Source of the DNA: Clostridium mobile
Lineage (GTDB): Bacteria; Bacillota; Clostridia; Clostridiales; Clostridiaceae
DNA: 40,795 bases
NCBI RefSeq assembly: GCF_018918285.1
Contig: NZ_JAHLQF010000007.1
Span: 1-40,795, forward strand
Reading direction: 5' to 3'
Shown: piece by piece, positions 7,627 through 14,430 of the stretch
How the letters are laid out: every line of letters begins with the position of its first letter
How positions within the stretch are numbered: the stretch's first letter is position 1
Translations under genes and position numbers: made by a program
Notes under the pieces: model-generated
Seen by the model: only the letters and a program-made list of their open reading frames with translations
Databases searched by the model: none
What the model was told of the DNA's origin: nothing

Positions 7627-8160
7627 CTAAAAACTACGTAATTCACATCTATAAGCTTTATCTCCCCTATATCCTATTTCTTTAAGCACTTTTCTCACTA
7701 TATTTTTACCTATTTCATCCTCATGCATTTCACATAGAGCATCCTCTATCTTTCCCCATTCTACCCATTCAACTTCATCTGATTTTTTTATTTCGCCTTC
7801 AATATACTTTGCCATAAAAGTTAACATTAAAATTTCTTTTGAAGGTAAGTATTCACTTCCTAAATATTTTATTTCTCCAACGGTAATACCTGTTTCCTCT
7901 TTTACCTCTCTATAAACTGTATCTTCAACAGTCTCTCCATTAGTAACATACCCTGAAACTAAAACTTTAGAGTCTTTAAATATATAACTTTGTTTAAGTA
8001 ATAATATTTCATTATCTTTTATTACGGCAACCACTACACAGGGCTTAGGTGTATCAAAATACATTACATCGTCTTTAGGACAATAAGGTACTCCTCCTTC
8101 ATCCCAACTATCTTTAATTATTAGTTTTTCTCCACATAAAGGACAATAATTATATTTCAT
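7627..8160 (-). CDS. Nudix hydrolase with zinc ribbon, NudC-like
   Basis: A 177-residue protein. Residues 6-28 form a zinc ribbon (CPLCG ... PYCP plus D/E ligands), and a complete Nudix box GX5EX7REVKEETGI follows at about 70-92. The zinc ribbon before the Nudix fold is the layout of NAD(H) pyrophosphatase NudC, but the diagnostic SQPWPFPxS motif is replaced by a SEYLPSKEILM segment, so the substrate may differ. The start lacks an adjacent ribosome binding site: AAGGAAGGTG lies about 30 nt upstream, with a small hairpin in between. It follows sfsA by 49 bp on the same strand. Confidence 0.85.
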   Translation of the reverse strand: MKYNYCPLCGEKLIIKDSWDEGGVPYCPKDDVMYFDTPKPCVVVAVIKDNEILLLKQSYIFKDSKVLVSGYVTNGETVEDTVYREVKEETGITVGEIKYLGSEYLPSKEILMLTFMAKYIEGEIKKSDEVEWVEWGKIEDALCEMHEDEIGKNIVRKVLKEIGYRGDKAYRCELRSF

Positions 8161-8199
8161 TATTCAATGGTTCTAAAATAAGAACCTTACACCTTCCTT
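8161..8199 (-). promoter_or_regulatory. hairpin between ribosome binding site and start codon of the Nudix gene
   Basis: On the RNA, AAGGAAGGTG (8200-8191) is separated from the ATG at 8160 by GGTTCT-tatttt-AGAACC (8186-8169). Folding this 18-nt hairpin would bring the ribosome binding site to a normal distance, about 11-12 nt from the start. Confidence 0.4.
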
Positions 8200-8209
8200 T
8201 CAAAATACT

Positions 8210-8902
8210 TTAAAGTTTTATATTTATTTTATTATTTAATGTTATAAAACTCTCACCTACTTTACAATCATAAGCGAATAAATCTACTCCATTTTCATGA
8301 GCTAGCCTTAAGGCTTCACCAAAAGGTTTATCCATTTCATCATTGGGAGTAAAATATTTTACATCATCCATTTGAATTAAAAATAATATTCCTGCTCCTT
8401 TGCCTTCTTTTTTAACTTGGATTAATTCTAAAATATGTTTTCTTCCCCTATCCGTAGGGGCATCTGGGAATCTAGTTTCTCCATTTTCCTCTAATGTAAC
8501 TCCCTTTATCTCTAAATAATACTCATCTCCTTCATTATTGGATAGTTTAAAGTCAAATCTACTATTACCATAAGTTTTTTCCCTCTGAATTATATTATAA
8601 TTTGACAAAGGCTCTATTAATCCTTTTTTTAAAGCTTCTTCTACCACTTTATTTGGTATTTGTGAATCAATATTAATCAATTTATCTCCTTTATATCCAC
8701 CTATAAGATCATATTTAGTTTTTCTTAAAGGATTATTTTCTTCTCTTAGAATAACAGTACATCCTAGAATTAATATTTCTCTGCATCTTCCCGTATTGGG
8801 AACGTGAACCATTATTTCTTCTCCATCTAACTTTATATATGCTTGAAACCTATTAGGTCTTCTTATAAATTCAGCCTTCACTACTTTTTTATTTATTATC
8901 AT
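8210..8902 (-). CDS. sfsA: sugar fermentation stimulation protein SfsA
   Basis: A 230-residue protein of normal family length. It has the N-terminal OB-like part (FIRRPNRFQAYIKLDGEEIMVHVPNTGRCREIL in segments) and the C-terminal nuclease-like core with the conserved RFDF, YLEIKGVTL and RFPDAPTDRGRKH motifs. The D/E-K arrangement resembles PD-(D/E)XK nucleases and DNA binding has been reported for the E. coli protein, but its cellular role remains unclear. ATG start with AGAGGT upstream. The gene leads a pair with the Nudix hydrolase. Two DnaA-box sequences lie about 50-65 bp upstream. Confidence 0.93.
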   Translation of the reverse strand: MIINKKVVKAEFIRRPNRFQAYIKLDGEEIMVHVPNTGRCREILILGCTVILREENNPLRKTKYDLIGGYKGDKLINIDSQIPNKVVEEALKKGLIEPLSNYNIIQREKTYGNSRFDFKLSNNEGDEYYLEIKGVTLEENGETRFPDAPTDRGRKHILELIQVKKEGKGAGILFLIQMDDVKYFTPNDEMDKPFGEALRLAHENGVDLFAYDCKVGESFITLNNKINIKL

Positions 8903-8949
8903 AATATATTACCTCTTTTCACTGGATAACTTAGTATGAAAACAAAAAA

Positions 8950-8967
8950 TTATCCACATTATTCACA
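8950..8967 (+). promoter_or_regulatory. two abutting consensus DnaA boxes
   Basis: TTATCCACA (8950-8958) and TTATTCACA (8959-8967) stand directly next to each other, both fitting TTATNCACA. They lie in the sfsA upstream region, followed by a very AT-rich stretch. A degenerate third copy (TTATCCAGT) lies on the opposite strand near 8923-8931. Confidence 0.55.
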
Positions 8968-9035
8968 TATATAATCACATACATTTATTTTAACATCTTA
9001 TCTCTAATAATATATAATATAAATGAAATATTATA

Positions 9036-9072
9036 CAAAAATAACTCTCTCTTATTTTTCAAAGAGAGAGTT
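9036..9072 (-). terminator. terminator of the AGCS symporter gene
   Basis: Stem AACTCTCTC / GAGAGAGTT with a 12-nt loop, 7 bp after the symporter stop codon. The minus-strand 3' side runs into ATTTTTG; the other side also has a T tract, so it can work in both directions. Confidence 0.8.
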
Positions 9073-9079
9073 TCTTTTT

Positions 9080-10465
9080 TTACATAGCTTGAGATTTTTT
9101 ATTCTTTGCTTCTGCTGGCATTATATTTTGTTCAAAATCAATAAATAACTTAATAAATACTCCACTTAACATGAATAATGCTATAAGATTAGGAATAACT
9201 TCTATACCTGTAGATATATCTACTATAGTCCATATCATTTCTGTAGTTTTTCCTAAAGTTAAGAATGGTGGTATTAAGTATATCCATCTAAAAATCTTGA
9301 TGTGCTTACTTCCAAATAAGTATACTATTGATGTTTCATATTCTATAGCCCATCCCACCATAGTTGAGAAAGCGAATAGTAATACACATACTCCTATAAT
9401 AACGCCACCGAAGTTACCATATAAAGTTTTGAATGCCGCCATAGTTAAATCCACTCCGTTTAATCCACTAGCCCAAATTTCTGGCCCACAAGTTAATATT
9501 GCTATAGCTGTCATAGTACATATAACTAGAGTATCTGCAAAAACCTCAAAGGCTCCAAATAATCCCTGTCTTATTGGATGATCTGTCATCGCAGTAGCAT
9601 GTACCATTGGCGCTGAACCCATTCCAGCTTCGTTTGAAAAAGTTCCTCTAGCAACTCCTCTTTGTAGAGTAAGCATTATACTTGAACCTGCAAATCCACC
9701 TATTGCTGGCATTGGTTGAAAAGCATACTTAAATATTAATCCGAAGGCTTCTGGTACTCTATCAATGTTAGCAAATATAATACCTAATGCTGATACAATA
9801 TAAACAACACACATGGCTGGAGTTACCTTTTCACAAAATTGACCTACCCTTTGGAATCCCCCTATTACAACTGCTCCTGTCAATGCTGTTGCTAATGTAA
9901 CTGTAATCACTGGTGGTATATTAAATATATTTTTCATAGCAGCTGACATTGTATGCGGTTGAACAAAAACAGCTGTTCCTAGAGCTCCAATGACCATCAT
10001 TAAAGCAAAAAATTTAGCTAATGGTTTCCATTTTGGTCCTAATCCTCTTTCAATATAATACATAGGTCCGCCATAAAAGTTCCCATTCTCATCCTTATCT
10101 CTATAATGAACTGCAAGAGCAACTTCTACCATCTTTGTCATCATGCCAAGCAGAGCAACTACCCACATCCAAAAAACAGCTCCTGGACCTCCAACAGCTA
10201 TGGCCGTTGCAACTCCTGCAATATTAGCATTACCTACTGTTCCCGCTAGTGCTGTAGATACGGCCTGGAATGGAGTCATTACTCCTTCACCCTTTACCTC
10301 GTCCTTCTTAAAAATAGTACCTATAGTATTTTTTAAAATATATCCTATTTTTCTTATTGAGAAAAATAGAGTTTTAACATTAAACACTATTCCAGTTATA
10401 AAAATTAGAATCATTGTTGGTGGTCCCCAAAGAGTATTGCCTAACCAATTTAAAAAGTTTACCAT
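9080..10465 (-). CDS. AGCS-family sodium:alanine/glycine symporter
   Basis: A 461-residue membrane protein with about eleven hydrophobic segments, normal for the alanine or glycine:cation symporter family (AlsT/DagA). The family signature is clear around FQAVSTALAGTVGNANIAG and again at GVARGTFSNEAGMGSAPMVHA. Substrate is predicted as alanine, glycine or D-alanine driven by sodium. The gene stands alone on its transcript: a sigma-54 promoter lies 150 bp upstream and a terminator follows immediately. The neighbouring sigma-54 activator is the likely regulator. GGGGGG lies close to the ATG, giving strong initiation. Confidence 0.93.
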   Translation of the reverse strand: MVNFLNWLGNTLWGPPTMILIFITGIVFNVKTLFFSIRKIGYILKNTIGTIFKKDEVKGEGVMTPFQAVSTALAGTVGNANIAGVATAIAVGGPGAVFWMWVVALLGMMTKMVEVALAVHYRDKDENGNFYGGPMYYIERGLGPKWKPLAKFFALMMVIGALGTAVFVQPHTMSAAMKNIFNIPPVITVTLATALTGAVVIGGFQRVGQFCEKVTPAMCVVYIVSALGIIFANIDRVPEAFGLIFKYAFQPMPAIGGFAGSSIMLTLQRGVARGTFSNEAGMGSAPMVHATAMTDHPIRQGLFGAFEVFADTLVICTMTAIAILTCGPEIWASGLNGVDLTMAAFKTLYGNFGGVIIGVCVLLFAFSTMVGWAIEYETSIVYLFGSKHIKIFRWIYLIPPFLTLGKTTEMIWTIVDISTGIEVIPNLIALFMLSGVFIKLFIDFEQNIMPAEAKNKKSQAM

Positions 10466-10502
10466 AAAAAGCCCCCCTTATTATTTTGCTTTAGTATATT
10501 TA

Positions 10503-10553
10503 TTACTTTAATAAATCCTTAAGTATAGTCTCATATCCTTTACAGCTATCAAT
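10503..10553 (-). other. possible leader peptide ahead of the symporter
   Basis: Within the predicted 5' UTR lies a perfect AAGGAGG (10566-10560) with no ATG behind it. Starting at an ATT six nt downstream gives 16 codons (IDSCKGYETILKDLLK) ending at TAA; starting one base later at TTG gives 14 codons (MIAVKDMRLYLRIY). One of these may be translated as a leader peptide 40 nt before the symporter start. Alternatively it is the remnant of a lost gene. Confidence 0.3.
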
Positions 10554-10613
10554 ATGCTTCCTCCTTATTTATATTAATTTTAAAGTGTAACTTTAATATG
10601 TACTTTTTAATTT

Positions 10614-10629
10614 AGCAAAATACATGCCA
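10614..10629 (-). promoter_or_regulatory. sigma-54 (-24/-12) promoter of the AGCS gene
   Basis: The minus strand reads TGGCATGTATTTTGCT, which fits TGGCAC-N5-TTGCW with a single deviation (T for C) and exact GG/GC spacing. Transcription should start near 10603, leaving a 5' UTR of about 138 nt. The adjacent gene encodes a sigma-54 activator with an intact GAFTGA loop. Confidence 0.85.
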
Positions 10630-10680
10630 ATATGGAAAATCATTACAGTATGTATTTTACAATATTTACAATAAAAAAAC

Positions 10681-10717
10681 CATTATCAATTCGATAATAA
10701 TTATCAAACTGATAATG
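10681..10717. promoter_or_regulatory. tandem palindromes: candidate activator binding sites, also a terminator
   Basis: Two copies of ATTATC-N5-GATAAT lie at 10682-10698 and 10700-10716, one base apart. Their centres are 61-79 bp upstream of the -24 element, the usual place for enhancer sites of a sigma-54 activator. A third, weaker copy (TTATC-N5-GATAA, 10770-10784) overlaps the end of the activator gene. On the minus strand the outer arms CCATTATCA/TGATAATGG followed by TTTTTTT also form a terminator for the activator transcript. Confidence 0.65.
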
Positions 10718-10772
10718 GTCTAAAGTATATTGATTTTTCAAACTTTTCATTACATTTTTTTAAAATAAGTTA

Positions 10773-12533
10773 TCATTTCGATAAATCATACTCTTCTATT
10801 TTCCTATACAATGTAGCAATACCTATTCCTAATTTTGCTGATGCTATTTTTTTACCTTCCGTAGTCCTTCCATATAAATTTAAAGCTTTTTCTATTTCTC
10901 TTTTTTCTAAATCCTTTAAATTATATATTTGAGTATTTTCTATTGCTTGTCCTTTTGATTTTTTATCCATTATACTTTTAGGTATAGTACTTAAGCTTAT
11001 TATTCCATCTGTTCCAACCATATTTATTACGAACTCAATTGTATTTTCCAACTCACGTATGTTTCCTGGCCAATGATAAGTGTAAAATACATCCCATACT
11101 TCTTTTTCTATTTTTACTGACAAAAAATCCTTATTAAACAAAGTTAAATATTTGCTCATAAAATATTCTATAAATAACTTTATGTCCTCTACTCTTTCTC
11201 TTAAAGGCGGAATTTCTAAAGGTATTACATTTAGCCTATAATATAAATCTTCTCTAAATTTTCCTTCCTCTATCATTTCAAGTAAATTTTTATTTGTTGC
11301 TGCTAAAACCCTTGCATCTATATCAATTGACTTATTGGAACCTATTCTAGTGATCCTTCTTTCCTGAAGTACCCTTAATAGTTTTGTTTGTAAGAATAAA
11401 GGCATGTCCCCTATTTCATCTAAAAAAATAGTTCCTTTATTAGCTAATTCAAACTTACCTATTCTTCCCATAGGATCAGCACCAGTAAATGCCCCTTTTA
11501 CATAACCAAATAGTTCACTTTCCAGAAGGGTATCTGGTATAGCAGCACAATTTATTGCTATAAAAGGATGATCTCTTCTATCACTTTCATTATGTACTGC
11601 TCTAGCCACCATCTCTTTACCTGTACCACTTTCTCCTGTAATAAGTATTGTAGACGTAGAAGATGTTACTTTTTTTATAGTAGCTTTTAAAATTTTCATT
11701 CTTTTGCTATCACCTAAAATATCATCACAGCCTATATACTTTTTAGAATTTGAAATCTGGGTTAATCTATCTTTAAATTCTTTTGAGTCATGGAAAAAAA
11801 ATATTTTATCATAATCTTCTTCATTTAGATAGACAGGATATATACTTCCCAATAACGTAAAATTTTCATTATCAATGGTGACTTTATATTCATGTAGATT
11901 AAAAATACTATCTCCATTAAATCTTATGGAAACCTTACTTTGAGAATAATTATTTGATAACCTAAGATATTTTGATGCATTTTTATTTATATGACTAATA
12001 TAATTATCCCTATTTAATATAAGAACTCCCTGGTCCACTTTATCTATTATTGTGTTAAACAGTTCCATCAATGTTTGATTTCTAGTCTTTTCCTTTTTAT
12101 CATATGCAGCTATACTTATAAATTCAGATATTTGTTTTAGGAAGGCCATATGAATATCAAATCTTTTCATTAAATGGTTTCTTTGTTCATCTGTTAAACA
12201 TATTAAACCTATAACTCCTATAGTTTCACCTTTTAACTTTATAGGGCTACTCATTTCAAATTTTTCTTCACATATATCTCTTTTCGGACAAGGTATACAT
12301 AATTCATCTTTCCCAGGATCGTATATTATTTGAGCTTGTCCAGATTTTAGTACATTTTTATAAGCGTAACCCTCATCAGCCATATTTTTATTTATTTTAT
12401 CTTTGAATATTCCAGTTCCTGCAACTCTATATAAATTTTCATCTACTATTTCAACTTCTACATTTAAAATTTGTGATATTATGTTAGCATATTTTATAAC
12501 TGAATCCTGTATTTCCATCAAATATGAAGCCAT
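10773..12533 (-). CDS. sigma-54-dependent transcriptional activator
   Basis: A 586-residue protein. Residues 1-145 form a sensory domain with a cysteine cluster (C79, C82, C88, in CIPCPKRDIC), possibly metal- or redox-sensitive. About 155-255 is a PAS-like domain. The AAA+ domain (about 268-505) has Walker A GESGTGKE (300-307), the sigma-54 contact loop GAFTGA (347-352), Walker B LDEIGD and the arginine-finger region YYRLNVIPLEIPPLRER. A Fis-type helix-turn-helix ends the protein. It lies just upstream of, and on the same strand as, the AGCS gene with its sigma-54 promoter, so it most likely activates that gene when it senses an amino acid or redox signal. It starts 41 bp after bofA. Confidence 0.92.
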   Translation of the reverse strand: MASYLMEIQDSVIKYANIISQILNVEVEIVDENLYRVAGTGIFKDKINKNMADEGYAYKNVLKSGQAQIIYDPGKDELCIPCPKRDICEEKFEMSSPIKLKGETIGVIGLICLTDEQRNHLMKRFDIHMAFLKQISEFISIAAYDKKEKTRNQTLMELFNTIIDKVDQGVLILNRDNYISHINKNASKYLRLSNNYSQSKVSIRFNGDSIFNLHEYKVTIDNENFTLLGSIYPVYLNEEDYDKIFFFHDSKEFKDRLTQISNSKKYIGCDDILGDSKRMKILKATIKKVTSSTSTILITGESGTGKEMVARAVHNESDRRDHPFIAINCAAIPDTLLESELFGYVKGAFTGADPMGRIGKFELANKGTIFLDEIGDMPLFLQTKLLRVLQERRITRIGSNKSIDIDARVLAATNKNLLEMIEEGKFREDLYYRLNVIPLEIPPLRERVEDIKLFIEYFMSKYLTLFNKDFLSVKIEKEVWDVFYTYHWPGNIRELENTIEFVINMVGTDGIISLSTIPKSIMDKKSKGQAIENTQIYNLKDLEKREIEKALNLYGRTTEGKKIASAKLGIGIATLYRKIEEYDLSK

Positions 12534-12574
12534 ATTTCATCACCCTTCATTGGTATTTCATATCTGTAAATTTA

Positions 12575-12829
12575 TTACATTATAGTTTTAAATAATATCA
12601 AAAATATAACACCTGGCACACCAAAAAATCCTGCAATAATTGCTGTTACTGCATTTATACCTATGCTAAAATTAAATAAACTACCTACAGTGTTAATTAA
12701 TAATAATAATACAGCACCCATTACACCATTTATGATTAATTTTATTAGCATCTTTAAAGGCCAAGAAAATACCTTTACTATTAATATTAATCCTATTATA
12801 GAAATCAAAAAATATCCTATGTATTCCAA
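12575..12829 (-). CDS. bofA: BofA-family pro-sigmaK processing inhibitor
   Basis: An 84-residue membrane protein with two hydrophobic segments and the conserved C-terminal end AIIAGFFGVPGVIFLILF. In Bacillus, BofA sits in the forespore outer membrane with SpoIVFA and holds the SpoIVFB protease inactive. Many clostridia keep bofA although sigmaK control differs. It starts with TTG at 12829; AGGGGGG is 6 nt upstream and no ATG is available. Its position at the end of the recR-yaaL block is the same as in Bacillus subtilis. Confidence 0.9.
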   Translation of the reverse strand: MEYIGYFLISIIGLILIVKVFSWPLKMLIKLIINGVMGAVLLLLINTVGSLFNFSIGINAVTAIIAGFFGVPGVIFLILFKTIM

Positions 12830-12857
12830 AAAAATCCCCCCTTCTAATTTGTATACT

Positions 12858-12904
12858 ATATTTTAAAATCAATAATTAATATTTAATTATTGATTTTAAA
12901 ATAT
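12858..12904. repeat. perfect 22-bp inverted repeat
   Basis: Arms ATATTTTAAAATCAATAATT-AA and its exact complement are separated by three bases (TAT). It lies in the 124-bp gap between yaaL and bofA. It lacks a clear T tract beyond the arm, so it may be a weak terminator, an mRNA-stabilising hairpin or a protein site. Confidence 0.7.
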
Positions 12905-12953
12905 ATGTTATCCAATTAATCATTATTATATAAATATTATACACTTATGTAGA

Positions 12954-13223
12954 TTATACTGCATTATATTCATCTAATACATATTTATACTGTAATTTTA
13001 TCTTTTTATCTTTAGCCTCATTTAATAGATAAGTGTATCTAGCCTTAGCTGCTTCTTCCATATATATTGCATAATCGATTAATCCAGGATCCTTAACCAT
13101 TTGAAAATATTCCCTTGCAACCTTTATATCATTCATAGCATCTATAATGGAGCATATTAATTTCTTTTCTTCCTTAGTATATCTTCTATCCTTTTTTAAT
13201 TTATTGAAAAAACTCTTGTTCAT
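12954..13223 (-). CDS. yaaL: YaaL family protein (DUF2508)
   Basis: An 89-residue, mainly helical, charged protein of the DUF2508/YaaL family. Its role is unknown, but the gene sits between recR and bofA in Bacillus and many clostridia, as here. ATG start with AGGAGG 7 nt upstream. That ribosome binding site lies in the right arm of a strong hairpin (13226-13277). A terminator separates it from recR, so it probably has its own promoter. Confidence 0.85.
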   Translation of the reverse strand: MNKSFFNKLKKDRRYTKEEKKLICSIIDAMNDIKVAREYFQMVKDPGLIDYAIYMEEAAKARYTYLLNEAKDKKIKLQYKYVLDEYNAV

Positions 13224-13225
13224 AA

Positions 13226-13277
13226 CAAAACCTCCTGCTTCATTTTAACTTAATTCTTGACATGAGGCAGGAGGTTT
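13226..13277 (-). promoter_or_regulatory. hairpin sequestering the yaaL ribosome binding site
   Basis: On the RNA, AAACCTCCTGCCTCAT pairs with ATGAAGCAGGAGGTTT over 16 bp (one wobble), 18-nt loop. The right arm contains the yaaL AGGAGG. It also opens a 7-codon reading frame (MKQEVLL) whose TGA overlaps the yaaL ATG. When folded, yaaL should not be translated. Confidence 0.6.
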
Positions 13278-13333
13278 ATACAAGGTTAAACTAAATACCT
13301 GTCATTAAGAAAATATATTTGCTTAACTGAAAA

Positions 13334-13385
13334 TAAAAAAAGAGTATTGAATATAAAAATTTACTGTATTTATCATTCAATACTC
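13334..13385 (-). terminator. terminator of the dnaX-ybaB-recR transcript
   Basis: Stem GAGTATTGAAT / ATTCAATACTC with a 22-nt loop (further ATAAA/TTTAT pairing), followed on the minus strand by TTTTTTTATTTT, 18 nt after the recR stop. Confidence 0.8.
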
Positions 13386-13402
13386 CTTATTAATTTTATT
13401 TT

Positions 13403-13999
13403 CTAAATTTCTTTTCTACCTTCTAAAGCCTTAGATAATGTAACTTCATCTGCATATTCCAAATCTCCTCCGACAGGTATCCCGTGTGCTATTCTAGTTA
13501 CTTTTGCTCCTAAAGGCTTTAATATTTTTGATATATACATAGCTGTAGCTTCCCCCTCCACGTTTGGATTAGTAGCTACTATAACTTCCTTTACAACTCC
13601 ATTTATCCTGGTGATGAGCTCTCTTAATTTTATGTCGTTAGGTCCTCTCCCTGCCATAGGTGATATAGTACCATGAAGTACATGATACATTCCATTATAT
13701 TCTTTGACTTTCTCCATTGCCATTATGTCCTTAGGCTGTTCTACAACACAAATAAGACTCTTATCTCTATTAGGATTGCTACATATAGAACAAGGATCTG
13801 TATCAGTAAAATTTCCACAACTAGAACAATATTTTATGGTTCCCCTAGCTTTTACTAAAGCTGCCGCAAATTCTTCTACTTCATCCTGCGGTAAATTTAG
13901 TACATGTAAAGTAAGTCTCTGAGCAGTCTTATTTCCAACGCCAGGAAGCTTAGCAAATTCTTCAATGAGTTTTTCTATAGCTATAGGATAAAACTCCAA
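13403..13999 (-). CDS. recR: recombination mediator RecR
   Basis: A 198-residue protein with N-terminal helix-hairpin-helix ([12 protein letters not shown]), zinc finger C58-x2-C-x8-C-x2-C73, Toprim domain (about 80-170, [12 protein letters not shown]) and C-terminal conserved [17 protein letters not shown]. RecR works with RecO/RecF to load RecA on gapped DNA. I take the TTG at 13999 ([11 protein letters not shown]) because AGGTGA lies 5 nt upstream and the length then equals typical RecR; a GTG three codons earlier is part of that site. It lies 27 bp after ybaB. Confidence 0.95.
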   Translation of the reverse strand: MEFYPIAIEKLIEEFAKLPGVGNKTAQRLTLHVLNLPQDEVEEFAAALVKARGTIKYCSSCGNFTDTDPCSICSNPNRDKSLICVVEQPKDIMAMEKVKEYNGMYHVLHGTISPMAGRGPNDIKLRELITRINGVVKEVIVATNPNVEGEATAMYISKILKPLGAKVTRIAHGIPVGGDLEYADEVTLSKALEGRKEI

Positions 14000-14026
14000 C
14001 TCATTCACCTCATCTCAAAAGTTAAA

Positions 14027-14368
14027 TTAAAACATTCCAGGAATATTTAATCCGCCTGTTAATTTTTTCATTTCATTTGCTGTTTCATCTTCTGCTCTTT
14101 TTAAAGCTTCGTTACAAGCAGATAGTATAAGATCTTCTAACATTTCAACATCATCAGGATCTACTACTGCTGGTTTTATCTTTATATCTATTATTTCCTT
14201 TTTACCATTAGCAACAGCAATTACTGCACCACCGCCAACGCTAGCTTGGAATTCTTTATTTTGTAATTCTCCTTGCATCTCTTCCATTTGTTTTTGAAAT
14301 TTCTGAGCCTGTTTCATTAAGTTATTTATATTTGCTCCACCAAAATTAGGCATTCCACCCTTTGCCAT
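14027..14368 (-). CDS. nucleoid-associated protein YbaB/EbfC family
   Basis: A 113-residue DNA-binding dimer-forming protein. It has the glycine-rich start [11 protein letters not shown], the long N-terminal helix [18 protein letters not shown] and the conserved core [17 protein letters not shown]. It sits between dnaX and recR, the near-universal bacterial order, and is expected to bind DNA broadly. AGGAGG lies before the ATG. Confidence 0.94.
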   Translation of the reverse strand: MAKGGMPNFGGANINNLMKQAQKFQKQMEEMQGELQNKEFQASVGGGAVIAVANGKKEIIDIKIKPAVVDPDDVEMLEDLILSACNEALKRAEDETANEMKKLTGGLNIPGMF

Positions 14369-14430
14369 TATAAACTCCTCCTTTAATATATTAAATTTTA
14401 GTTCACCTTAAGATGTAAACTATTATAGCA

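Noticed and set aside
8903..9035. Chromosome origin
   Set aside because: Only two good DnaA boxes, no dnaA/dnaN neighbours and no larger box cluster; kept only as a DnaA-box finding.
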